A stretch of DNA of 12,971 nucleotides from Psychrobacter sp. (GTDB lineage Bacteria; Pseudomonadota; Gammaproteobacteria; Pseudomonadales; Moraxellaceae): positions 1-12,971 of the forward strand of contig JAHHUJ010000035.1 of NCBI GenBank assembly GCA_020024075.1. Direction: 5' to 3'. The notes below the pieces were generated by a model, which worked only from the letters and a program-made list of their open reading frames with translations, did no database searches and had not been told where the DNA came from. Shown here piece by piece: positions 1-6,482 of this stretch. Every line of letters starts with the position of its first letter. Position 1 is the first letter of the stretch. A program made the position numbers and the translations under genes.

Positions 1-399
1 AGCCTGCTCCCAAGTACCATCACTGACTTTATCATGATAATAAACCCCAGCACGTAGGGCAGCTAACATCAGCATAAAGGTATGTTCTGGCACGCTCTTA
101 ACCGCATAGCCTGCGACATTATAAAGCTCGACATCATGGGCTTTACAGGCTTCTGCATCAACGTTATTCATCCCAGTGGCAGTAAGCTGTATTAGCTTTA
201 AGTCGGGCAAGGCTGAGATGATATCGGCATTGAGTTTTACTTTGTTAGAAAAAATAATATCAGCCTGTTTACAGCGCTCAATAATTAGCTGATCATCTTG
301 CTCGGTATCCTCATAGACCACATAATCAGTGACTCCGTTAGGGGCGGGCAAGTCTACGTCATCCAAAAAAGTCCCTCTATCCAAAAATACGGCTTTCAT
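1..399 (-). CDS. D-2-hydroxyacid dehydrogenase (glycerate dehydrogenase type), N-terminal part
   Basis: The first 133 codons are visible; the gene runs off the left edge. Proteins of this family reduce 2-keto acids such as hydroxypyruvate or glyoxylate with NAD(P)H in the cytoplasm. The visible part is the N-terminal substrate-binding domain. It opens MKAVFLDRGTF, has an ADIIFSNKVKL strand-loop near residues 47-57 and the family signature TATGMNNVDAEAC near 73-85, followed by NVAGYAVKSVPEHTF near 94-108, where the chain crosses toward the NAD-binding domain. The Rossmann glycine motif and the catalytic Arg, Glu and His lie outside the window. The start is ATG (397-399 on the complement), preceded by a strong AGGAGAG ribosome binding site 4 bases away. 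It is divergent from rapA. The HprA-like subgroup is the best guess; the exact substrate cannot be read from this piece. Confidence 0.85.
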   Translation of the reverse strand, partial: MKAVFLDRGTFLDDVDLPAPNGVTDYVVYEDTEQDDQLIIERCKQADIIFSNKVKLNADIISALPDLKLIQLTATGMNNVDAEACKAHDVELYNVAGYAVKSVPEHTFMLMLAALRAGVYYHDKVSDGTWEQA

Positions 400-801
400 A
401 AATCTCTCCTAATTATTCTACTGTTGCTTAATTTAACTATTACTGAAAGGGGCTTAGGCTTACCTCTGTGATTATTGATACAATAAAGCCAGCCGATACT
501 CAACATGCTAACACTGTAACCCAAAGTTCCAAAACTAAGTGGCAAATAAGCCATGTATTTACAAAGATTATGTGAGTATTTTTTTATAAGGACAGTGATT
601 AGTTGTTAAAATAGCAAAAAAATCGATAGGAAAAGGTGTTTTCAAAGATTAGGTGTAGAATTTGCTAACTTTGACCTCATTAACGTAGATAGGGCTAATA
701 ATCCTTTATAATAAGCATCAATTGACAGCGGTTTATTAGCTGTTGCTTGTGATTGATTATCAAGCGAAACCCCACATTTTAATATAAGAACTGACTGATT
801 T
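400..801. other. 402-bp divergent spacer between the dehydrogenase and rapA
   Basis: No ORF of useful length and no RNA gene is visible. The stretch is AT-rich and must carry the promoters of both divergent genes. For rapA the candidates are incomplete: TTGACC (671-676) with TAATAA (696-701) at a long 19-base spacing, a perfect TATAAT (707-712) without a matching -35, and TTGACA (722-727) without a matching -10. I therefore do not commit to one promoter. Confidence 0.6.
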
Positions 802-3684
802 ATGACAATAGCTGCTTTAATCCCCGAATTCGCCGTTGGTCAACGTTATTTATCTGATACCGAAGCTGAGCTTGGTCTGGGCGTGGTTATAGATGTTGAC
901 GACCGATGTGTGCATATCTTATTTGCTCAAAGCGAAGAGACCCGGGTCTATGCCAAGAACTCGGCGCCTTTATCTCGAGTAACGTTTAAGGTGGGTGATG
1001 AGATTACCGACCAAGAGGGTAACACGCACATAGTTACTGGGCTTGAAGAGGTGATGGGCGTAGTCAAATATCATGTGGAAGGGCACCCGCGTGGCATCAT
1101 GGAGACTCGCTTGGCTGCCAATATTACTTTGGCGAAACCATTAGAGCGTCTATTGGCAGGGCGAGTGGAGCGTGGCGACTGGTATGAGCTGCGTCAAGAT
1201 ATCCTGCGTATGCAGTCTGCCTTGGCCGGTCATCCCTTAAAAGGCTTGATGGGCGCTCGCGTCGATATCATTCCGCATCAGTTATATATCGCGCATGAGG
1301 TGGGTAAACGTATCGCACCTCGCGTCCTATTGGCCGATGAAGTGGGCTTAGGTAAAACCATTGAAGCGGGTCTGATTATCCATCAGCAGCTACTTACTGG
1401 CAAAGCACAGCGGGTATTAATCTTGGTCCCTGACAGCTTGCAGTACCAGTGGATGGTCGAGATGCGTCGCCGCTTTAACCTAAATTTCGCTTTATTTGAT
1501 CTAGTGCGTACTGCGGCTATTAAAGAGCATAATCCGGATCAAAACGTGTTTGCCACTGAGCAGTGTATCATCGCCAGCATAGACTTATTGCTTGACCACC
1601 ATGATTTATATGAGCAAGCGCTTGAAGCCGGCTTTGACTTATTGGTGGTGGATGAGGCGCATCACTTACATTGGGACCCAGAGCAAGGCGGTAATGATAA
1701 GTATGAATTGGTGGCAGACTTCGCCCATGAAACTCCAGGCGTGTTGTTATTAACTGCTACTCCAGAGCAATTGGGGGTAGAAAGTCACTTTGCCCGCCTG
1801 CGTCTGCTTGATTCAGACCGCTTCGATGACTTAGAGGATTTTATTGCAGGTCAGGCAGCCTTCTCTGATACGGCAGCAGTAGCCGAAGTGTTAATGGATA
1901 AAAAGCCTCTAACTGCAGGTCAAATTAAAGCCCTGACTCATTTATTAGGCTTTAGTGATCCTGAAGAGCTCGCCGCCATTAATGAAGACGATAAATTACG
2001 TACTTATGCCCTAAATCAGTTGTTAGACCGTCATGGCACTGGCCGTGTGCTGTTCCGCAACACCCGTGATAGTGTGCAAGGTTTCCATGGTCGTACCAGT
2101 CGTCCACACCCTCTGCCTTGCCCTGAAAGTTGGATAGGTAGCTACCAGACCTGTGGTAAATTACGCGAGCAGCTGTGGGGGGAGGAGAACCAGCCCGATG
2201 GCAGCTGGCTAGAAGATGACCCTCGTGTGCCGTGGCTAATTAAGCTATTAAAAGAAGAATTAAAGCAAGAAAAAGTGCTGCTGATCGCCCGTAGTGGGGC
2301 CACAGTTGAGAGTCTGGAGGCGGTGTTACGCCTACATGCCGGTATTAAGACCGCTATCTTCACCGAGCAGATGAGTCTGCTTGAGCGTGACCAAGCGGCG
2401 GCCTTCTTCGCTGATGAAGCGGGTGCACAAATTCTACTGTGTTCAGAGATTGGCTCAGAAGGGCGTAACTTCCAGTTTGCCAGTCATTTAGTGCTGTGGG
2501 ACTTACCGGCTAACCCAGATACGTTAGAGCAGCGTATTGGTCGCTTGGATCGTATCGGTCAAACCCGAAAAATTACTCTACACGTGCCTTACGTTCAGGG
2601 CACTGCTCAAGAGCGTATGTACCGCTGGTATGATTCTGCGCTTAATATCTTCAATCAGATTTCACCGACGGCACAAACGGTACAAGAGCAGTTCATTATC
2701 GATCTCAAACCTTTACTTGAGGGTGATGATAGTGAAGAAAACCGTCAAGCTCTAGGTGATCTAATTGATGAAGCAGCGAGTGTTCGCCAAGAGTTAGAGG
2801 CGGAGTTGCAGTCGGGTCGTGACCGTCTACTTGAGTACAACTCTTGTCGTCCACGCGTTGCCAACCGCATTGCAGACGCTATGAGCGATTTTGATGCCAA
2901 TAACTTATTGCCATCTTTCTTAGATCGCTTCTTCTCGTCAGTGAATTTAGATCATAGCGTACAGCGTGATGGCTCTTGGGTTGTTCATCCACCAGAAGCC
3001 GAAAACAGTCAGCATACCGATGTTGATAATCTGCCAATCTCTGAAGATGGCATGACCTTAACTTTCAAGCGTAGCCAAGCCTTAGTGCGTGAAGACATGG
3101 ATTTTATTACTCATGAGCACCCACTAATGTTGGCTATTTATGATATGGCCAACTCGGGTACTTTTGGTAACACCACAGTGGCGATGTTGAAGAGTAACAC
3201 CGTTCCAGAGGGCATGTTGCTACTGGAGGTGAACTTTAGGGTGACTACCATTGCGCCAAAAGTTCTGAATTTGGGGGCTACTTTACCAACCCAAAATCTA
3301 CGGGTGTTCTTAGGAGAGCAGGGCGGTGACCTATCTGATCGCATTACTGCGGATATGATTATGCCGCATATTGAGCGTTTGGATAAAAACCGTTCGCGTC
3401 AGGTGGTTAAAGTGCGTAATAAAGTGATTGAGTCACGCTACTATGATGCTGAAGCCATTGCACAAAGTAAGCTGGGGGACATTAGTGCTCAAGCACTAGC
3501 TCGATTCAGTCAGATTTGGGAGCGTGAAATCAGCCGCCTAAAACAGTTACAACAAGTGAACCCCAACGTGCGTGATGAGGAGATTGAACGTCTTGAGTCG
3601 CTAAAAGCACAAGGGGAGCAGGCGTTGACTAACTTATCATTGGTGCCTGATAGTATTCGGGTTTTAGTAGCAATTAAGCCTTAA
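802..3684 (+). CDS. rapA: RNA polymerase-associated ATPase RapA (HepA)
   Basis: RapA is a SWI2/SNF2 ATPase that binds RNA polymerase and promotes its recycling after transcription. The 960 residues are close to the roughly 968 of E. coli RapA and match along the whole length. N-terminal Tudor-like domains carry GQRYLSDTEAELGLG (13-27). The helicase core follows: motif I ADEVGLGKT (178-186), motif Ia LVPDSLQ (208-214), DEAH (284-287), LLLTATPEQLG (315-325), VLFRNTR (416-422), CSEIGSEGRNFQFASH (547-562) and motif VI QRIGRLDRIGQ (577-587). The RapA-specific segment SGRDRLLEYNS (671-681) and the C-terminal HEHPL and NPNVRDEE signatures are present. The ATG at 802 gives a few more N-terminal residues than the enteric protein; its ribosome binding site is weak, and no better internal start is visible before the GQR motif. 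It is followed by its own terminator, so it is probably monocistronic. Confidence 0.97.
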   Translation: MTIAALIPEFAVGQRYLSDTEAELGLGVVIDVDDRCVHILFAQSEETRVYAKNSAPLSRVTFKVGDEITDQEGNTHIVTGLEEVMGVVKYHVEGHPRGIMETRLAANITLAKPLERLLAGRVERGDWYELRQDILRMQSALAGHPLKGLMGARVDIIPHQLYIAHEVGKRIAPRVLLADEVGLGKTIEAGLIIHQQLLTGKAQRVLILVPDSLQYQWMVEMRRRFNLNFALFDLVRTAAIKEHNPDQNVFATEQCIIASIDLLLDHHDLYEQALEAGFDLLVVDEAHHLHWDPEQGGNDKYELVADFAHETPGVLLLTATPEQLGVESHFARLRLLDSDRFDDLEDFIAGQAAFSDTAAVAEVLMDKKPLTAGQIKALTHLLGFSDPEELAAINEDDKLRTYALNQLLDRHGTGRVLFRNTRDSVQGFHGRTSRPHPLPCPESWIGSYQTCGKLREQLWGEENQPDGSWLEDDPRVPWLIKLLKEELKQEKVLLIARSGATVESLEAVLRLHAGIKTAIFTEQMSLLERDQAAAFFADEAGAQILLCSEIGSEGRNFQFASHLVLWDLPANPDTLEQRIGRLDRIGQTRKITLHVPYVQGTAQERMYRWYDSALNIFNQISPTAQTVQEQFIIDLKPLLEGDDSEENRQALGDLIDEAASVRQELEAELQSGRDRLLEYNSCRPRVANRIADAMSDFDANNLLPSFLDRFFSSVNLDHSVQRDGSWVVHPPEAENSQHTDVDNLPISEDGMTLTFKRSQALVREDMDFITHEHPLMLAIYDMANSGTFGNTTVAMLKSNTVPEGMLLLEVNFRVTTIAPKVLNLGATLPTQNLRVFLGEQGGDLSDRITADMIMPHIERLDKNRSRQVVKVRNKVIESRYYDAEAIAQSKLGDISAQALARFSQIWEREISRLKQLQQVNPNVRDEEIERLESLKAQGEQALTNLSLVPDSIRVLVAIKP

Positions 3685-3719
3685 GTGGCTAGCCAATAAT
3701 CTTGACTTTTTAGGCCTAA

Positions 3720-3760
3720 AAAAGCCCTCCTTAATGATTAAGGGGGGCTTTTAGTTTTTT
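3720..3760 (+). terminator. Rho-independent terminator of rapA
   Basis: A 15-bp stem (3720-3734 with 3738-3752, one G-T wobble) closes a TGA loop and is followed by TAG and a run of T to 3760. It sits 35 bases after the rapA stop codon. The A-rich left flank means it could also work weakly on the other strand, but there is no gene there to terminate. Confidence 0.9.
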
Positions 3761-3815
3761 GGTATATGCGGTACTCTAAACTGATTAATAACTGATTTTA
3801 TTGAGGCAAAGGTTT

Positions 3816-4283
3816 ATGACTCCAGCCATTAATTTAGCCAAAAAATTAAAACTAGATTATCAAATCCATGAGTATGAGCACGATCCCAGTGCTGAGTCTT
3901 ATGGTCTAGAAGCCGCTGATAAACTAGGTCTGCCTGCTGAACAGGTTTTCAAAACGTTAGTGGTAGAAACCGATGCCAATAAACTTGCGGTTGCGGTTTT
4001 ACCGGTTATTGATACCCTAAACTTCAAAAAAATGGCCAAAGCTTTGGGCTGCAAAAAAGTACACATGGCCGATCCTAAGCTGGTTGAGCGTAGTAGTGGC
4101 TATGTACTCGGAGGGGTAAGTCCTTTGGGGCAAAAGAAGCGATTGCCCACAATTATTCACGACTCTGCCCAATCGTTAACTACCATGCATGTTAGCGGAG
4201 GCAGACGAGGGCTGGAGATTGAATTACCACCGCAGCAATTGGCCAATAGTCTCAATGCCAAGTTTGCTGCTATTACTGATTAA
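3816..4283 (+). CDS. ybaK: YbaK-type Cys-tRNA(Pro)/aminoacyl-tRNA deacylase
   Basis: This family hydrolyses mischarged tRNA, above all Cys-tRNA(Pro) made by prolyl-tRNA synthetase, acting in trans as an editing domain. The 155-residue product aligns end to end with what I recall of E. coli YbaK (159 residues). It starts MTPAINLAKK and has YEHDP (20-24), AEQVFKTL (41-48) with Lys46 at the position of the functionally essential lysine, KKMAKALGCKKVHMADP (71-87), the GGVSPLGQKKRLPT substrate-loop motif (99-112) and VSGGRRGLEIEL (126-137). I chose the ATG at 3816 because GAGG lies 9 bases upstream and the family begins MTPA. A TTG at 3801 would add five residues and leave no Shine-Dalgarno site. 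It probably shares a transcript with the next gene, 80 bases downstream. Confidence 0.95.
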   Translation: MTPAINLAKKLKLDYQIHEYEHDPSAESYGLEAADKLGLPAEQVFKTLVVETDANKLAVAVLPVIDTLNFKKMAKALGCKKVHMADPKLVERSSGYVLGGVSPLGQKKRLPTIIHDSAQSLTTMHVSGGRRGLEIELPPQQLANSLNAKFAAITD

Positions 4284-4300
4284 TATTGATTAATATTGAT
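4281..4300. repeat. 10-bp tandem duplication at the ybaK stop codon
   Basis: TAATATTGAT occurs twice in perfect tandem (4281-4290, 4291-4300), flanked by TGAT before and TAA after, so almost three units can be read. The first unit includes the TAA stop codon of ybaK, and the copies bring extra stop codons. Confidence 0.85.
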
Positions 4301-4334
4301 TAAACTCACCCAGATTTTTACCATTAACTTTAAT

Positions 4335-4354
4335 ACCAATATAGACCAATATAG
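4335..4354. repeat. 10-bp tandem duplication before the tautomerase gene
   Basis: ACCAATATAG occurs twice in perfect tandem (4335-4344, 4345-4354), ending 9 bases before the ATG at 4364. It occupies the place where a ribosome binding site would be expected; only a weak AGAG (4353-4356) remains there. Confidence 0.85.
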
Positions 4355-4363
4355 AGTAAAACT

Positions 4364-4732
4364 ATGCCACACGTTATCGTTCAAGCCACGCCCAATGTCA
4401 CTATCAAAGAGCCTGAGAGTTTATTAAAAAAGCTAAATAGCACCCTATGGGAAACAGGCCACTTTGGCTCACTGCAAGCGATTAAGGCCAGATTTGTGAA
4501 GTTAGAAACATTCTTGGTTGGGGTGGAGGATGAGCAGCAGGCTGAAGGGTTCGTTTATATCCAATTAAGGCTGATGCCGGGGCGTAGTCAACAGATTCGA
4601 GATGACTTGGCTGAGAAGTTGCACGCCTGCTTACAACAACAGCTTGGCGCTGATCAATCTGGTCATGTTACCGTACAATACTGCGTAGAAGTGGTGGAGC
4701 TGAGTGAGGCTTATCAGAAGATTAGGGTCTAG
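4364..4732 (+). CDS. 5-carboxymethyl-2-hydroxymuconate delta-isomerase-like tautomerase
   Basis: The 122 residues resemble the CHMI (HpaF/HpcD) family of the tautomerase superfamily, whose founding member isomerises 5-carboxymethyl-2-hydroxymuconate in homoprotocatechuate breakdown. These enzymes use the N-terminal proline exposed after methionine removal as catalytic base. Here the protein starts MPHVIVQ, so that proline is present. Further family features are the LLKKLNSTLWETGHF helix-turn (20-34), the IKARFVKLETFLVG strand (40-53), FVYIQLRLMPGRS (63-75) and VQYCVEVVEL near 104-113. Length is close to the usual 115-130. No other homoprotocatechuate gene is visible nearby, so the physiological substrate is uncertain and a stand-alone promiscuous tautomerase role is possible. 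It probably follows ybaK in one transcript that ends at the terminator near 4905-4935. Confidence 0.85.
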   Translation: MPHVIVQATPNVTIKEPESLLKKLNSTLWETGHFGSLQAIKARFVKLETFLVGVEDEQQAEGFVYIQLRLMPGRSQQIRDDLAEKLHACLQQQLGADQSGHVTVQYCVEVVELSEAYQKIRV

Positions 4733-4800
4733 GATGTCGTAAATTAGTCATACCCCTTGTTATTAGTGAGCACAAGGTTGCCAACCCAGTATTTATCTTT

Positions 4801-4895
4801 TTATTCAAAAGTGCTCAAATTATTCAAAAGCACTCAAATTAGCCAAAATTACTCAAATTAGCCAAAGGTACTCAAAGTCGTGCAAAGCCGACAAA
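4801..4895. repeat. 19-bp tandem repeat array (four units plus one degenerate)
   Basis: Units start at 4801, 4820, 4839, 4858 and 4877, each 19 bases with no spacer. Units 1-4 follow the consensus TTAKYCAAARNYRCTCAAA. Units 1 and 2 agree at 17 of 19 positions, as do 3 and 4; unit 5 keeps mainly the CAAAG and CAAA parts. The array lies between the tautomerase stop codon and its terminator, so it would be transcribed as 3' untranslated RNA. There is no unique spacer between units, which excludes a CRISPR array. Confidence 0.85.
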
Positions 4896-4904
4896 GTGGT
4901 CGAT

Positions 4905-4935
4905 AAGCTCCTCTGTAATAGGGGAGCTTTTTTTT
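4905..4935 (+). terminator. Rho-independent terminator of the ybaK-tautomerase transcript
   Basis: A 10-bp stem (4905-4914 with 4920-4929, one T-G wobble) closes a GTAAT loop and runs into a stretch of eight T (4928-4935). It sits 173 bases after the tautomerase stop, directly after the repeat array, and separates this transcript from the hydrolase gene downstream. Confidence 0.92.
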
Positions 4936-5075
4936 GATCTACTGAATAGTAAAAATAGGCTTCAGGGTAAAAACTACATAACCGCCTCTATTTTTTAGTA
5001 ATTCAAAACAAATAGGAAGTCATTGTTATCTAAGGTTAATAATGTACAAAAACTGTAATTTGGGGTTTTTAGCTC

Positions 5076-5104
5076 TTGAGCTTGAGATTGGCTAAGAATA
5101 TAAT
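5076..5104 (+). promoter_or_regulatory. Sigma70-type promoter of the isochorismatase-family gene
   Basis: The -35 element TTGAGC (5076-5081) and a perfect -10 element TATAAT (5099-5104) are separated by exactly 17 bases. Transcription would start near 5111, giving a leader of about 138 bases before the ATG at 5249. A second TTGAGA (5082-5087) is only 11 bases from the -10 and does not fit. Confidence 0.65.
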
Positions 5105-5107
5105 ATT

Positions 5108-5150
5108 GTTAAGCCTGAGTAATCAAGATAATATATTACTTAAGTTTAAC
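5108..5150 (+). promoter_or_regulatory. Hairpin in the 5' leader of the isochorismatase-family gene
   Basis: TGAGTAAT (5116-5123) pairs with ATTACTTA (5135-5142) over 8 bp with one wobble. Outside a small internal loop, GTTAA (5108-5112) pairs with TTAAC (5146-5150). The structure would form at or next to the 5' end of the predicted transcript. A stabilising 5' stem or an operator dyad are both possible. It matches no riboswitch class that I recognise. Confidence 0.4.
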
Positions 5151-5248
5151 TATACAATAGAATGTGAGTTTTTGAATTTAGCCAAATGGCGAAAAATTTG
5201 AAAATTTACAATTAGTGCAACAGGGCATATTTAATCAAGGAAAACAAA

Positions 5249-5938
5249 ATGTCTAACAAATTACAACTTTTGACCCCTGAGAATTCTCAAATAATCTTTA
5301 TCGATCAACAACCACAAATGGCATTTGGTGTACAGTCAATTGATCGTCAAGTATTAAAAAACAACGTAACTGGTTTGGCTAAAGCCGCTAAGGTTTTCAA
5401 CATTCCAACCACGATTACTACGGTTGAAACCAAAAGCTTCTCAGGGAATACCTATCCAGAGCTTTTATCTGTTTTCCCAGAGAATAAAATCCTAGAGCGT
5501 ACTTCAATGAACTCTTGGGATGACCAAAACGTTCGTGATGCATTAGCTGAAAATGCTAAAAATGGCCGTAAAAAAATCGTTGTTTCTGGTCTATGGACTG
5601 AGGTATGTAACTTATCATTCGCTTTGTCTTGCTTACAAGATACGGACTATGAAATTTATATGGTAGCTGACGCTTCTGGTGGTACTTCAGCTGAAGCTCA
5701 TAAATATGCTATGGACCGCATGATACAAGTGGGTGTCATTCCTGTGACTTGGCAACAAGTGCTTCTTGAGTGGCAACGTGATTGGGCGAAAAAAGACACT
5801 TATGATGCAGTAATGGACATCGTAAGAGAGCACTCAGGTGCTTATGGTATGGGTGTTGACTATGCTTATACTATGGTTCACGGCGCGCCTGAACGTGTAG
5901 AGCATGGTGAGCTAATTGGCCCTAACCCAGCTAAGTAG
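5249..5938 (+). CDS. YcaC-like isochorismatase-family hydrolase
   Basis: This 229-residue cytoplasmic protein belongs to the isochorismatase-like cysteine hydrolases, closest to the YcaC group, whose natural substrate is not known; many relatives cleave amides. Visible features are IIFIDQQPQM (15-24) with Asp19 as the presumed catalytic aspartate, a conserved LERTSMNSWDD segment (82-92), and IVVSGLWTEVCNLSFALSCL (110-129) with the nucleophile Cys120. Arg84 stands where many isochorismatases have the catalytic lysine; as I recall, E. coli YcaC also has arginine there. The C-terminus (about 195-229, with MGVDYAYTMVHGAPE) is some 20 residues longer than YcaC. The start has a good AAGGA site 7 bases upstream. 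The gene has its own promoter and is followed by a long hairpin, so it may be expressed above the XapX and amidohydrolase genes downstream. True isochorismatase activity is unlikely because no siderophore genes are nearby. Confidence 0.88.
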   Translation: MSNKLQLLTPENSQIIFIDQQPQMAFGVQSIDRQVLKNNVTGLAKAAKVFNIPTTITTVETKSFSGNTYPELLSVFPENKILERTSMNSWDDQNVRDALAENAKNGRKKIVVSGLWTEVCNLSFALSCLQDTDYEIYMVADASGGTSAEAHKYAMDRMIQVGVIPVTWQQVLLEWQRDWAKKDTYDAVMDIVREHSGAYGMGVDYAYTMVHGAPERVEHGELIGPNPAK

Positions 5939-5966
5939 TCCCTGCATTAGGCTAATGATTTAACTG

Positions 5967-5989
5967 GTTAAGCCCCAACTTAACGGGCT
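5967..5989 (+). other. Two overlapping small stems after the hydrolase stop codon
   Basis: GTTAAG (5967-5972) can pair with CTTAAC (5979-5984), leaving CCCCAA as the loop. AGCCC (5971-5975) can instead pair with GGGCT (5985-5989). The two stems overlap, so they are alternatives; or the C-rich loop of the first could pair with the following GGG as a small pseudoknot. The pairing is short and may be accidental. Confidence 0.25.
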
Positions 5990-5991
5990 GT

Positions 5992-6060
5992 AAAAGGATT
6001 AATCGAGTGTGAGAAGTTGCTAGCCAAGATGCTGCTCTCTACTTGGTTAGTCCTTTTTTT
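5992..6060 (+). terminator. Long hairpin with T-tract between the hydrolase and XapX genes
   Basis: Bases 5992-6009 pair with 6040-6057 over 18 bp including several G-T wobbles. After a one-base bulge, GAGA (6011-6014) pairs with TCTC (6036-6039). The run of T continues to 6060. It lies 53 bases after the hydrolase stop and only 28 bases before the XapX start. The long arms and large loop are unusual for a simple terminator; it may act as a partial terminator or as an RNA-processing or stabilising structure. Confidence 0.7.
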
Positions 6061-6087
6061 ATATCATCCGAGTATAAGGTATAAATT

Positions 6088-6339
6088 ATGAGAATTTATA
6101 TTGCCTCATTGATTGTCGGAATTGTAGTAGGTGTGTTTTATAGTCTGGTCAATGTTCGTTCACCTGCACCCCCAACATGGGCGCTAATTGGGTTATTGGG
6201 TATGTTGCTGGGTGAACAGTTGATGCCCTTTGCTAAGCAGCACCTCTTTAACCAGTCAGATCAAGGCCAATCAGCTCAGATACAAAGCACTGAGGCACCA
6301 AAGACAGCTCAATCCTCAGAAGAGACAGGTAATGGCTAA
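6088..6339 (+). CDS. XapX domain (DUF1427) small membrane protein
   Basis: The 83-residue protein matches the XapX/DUF1427 family, whose function is unknown. It has two hydrophobic segments, about residues 3-22 (IYIASLIVGIVVGVFYSLV) and 31-47 (WALIGLLGMLLGEQLMP). They are separated by the family's hallmark turn NVRSPAPPTWALIGLLG (23-39), with GxxxG-like glycine spacing in the first helix that would suit helix packing. Residues 52-83 are a polar Gln/Ser/Glu-rich tail. AAGG lies 8 bases before the ATG. No promoter fits in the 27 bases between the preceding hairpin and the start, so expression probably depends on read-through from the hydrolase gene. In my recollection XapX genes often occur beside amidohydrolase and isochorismatase-family genes, as here. 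Confidence 0.87.
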   Translation: MRIYIASLIVGIVVGVFYSLVNVRSPAPPTWALIGLLGMLLGEQLMPFAKQHLFNQSDQGQSAQIQSTEAPKTAQSSEETGNG

Positions 6340-6482
6340 ATACTACAAATAAATGCAGTTTTAGGCTGTTTATAGAATCATAAATTATAGGATTACAAAC
6401 GGCTCTATATATTATGACCACAAATTGCTGTAAGGCTAATTACCAAAAAGGCTGTTTCTGCTAATTTCGATAGGACAATACT

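Larger units (their letters stand above)
4733..5248. other. 516-bp spacer with tandem repeats, terminator, promoter and leader
   Basis: This gene-free stretch has an order: 3' flank of the tautomerase gene, a 19-bp repeat array (4801-4895), a strong terminator (4905-4935), an AT-rich zone of about 140 bp with nothing recognised, a good sigma70-type promoter (5076-5104), a hairpin-forming leader (5108-5150) and the ribosome binding site of the hydrolase gene. A small palindrome GCCAAATGGC (near 5180-5189) lies between the leader hairpin and the gene and could bind a protein, but nothing further supports that. Confidence 0.7.

Noticed and set aside
707..712. Perfect TATAAT as the rapA -10 element
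   Set aside because: No acceptable -35 is found 16-18 bases upstream (the bases there read CGTAGA and similar), so it was left as one of several unresolved candidates.
2142..2363. Reverse-strand ORF of 73 codons inside rapA
   Set aside because: It lies wholly inside a well-supported rapA coding frame, has a Ser/Arg-rich composition typical of a shadow frame and resembles nothing known. The same applies to the other small ORFs inside rapA, the amidohydrolase, the DUF1275 gene and the acyl-CoA dehydrogenase gene.
3801..3815. Upstream TTG start for ybaK adding five residues
   Set aside because: The family begins MTPA, and GAGG is correctly placed for the ATG at 3816; the TTG itself overlaps that region and has no ribosome binding site.
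4801..4895. CRISPR array
   Set aside because: The 19-bp units abut with no spacers and no cas genes are present, so this is a simple tandem repeat.
5249..5938. True isochorismatase (EntB-like) of siderophore synthesis
   Set aside because: The sequence fits the YcaC group (Arg84 at the lysine position, matching length and motifs), there is no aryl carrier domain, and no siderophore genes are nearby.
5242..5938. Loss of a catalytic residue in the isochorismatase-family hydrolase (Lys to Arg84)
   Set aside because: As I recall the E. coli YcaC sequence, it also has arginine at that position, so this is a subgroup trait rather than an inactivating change.
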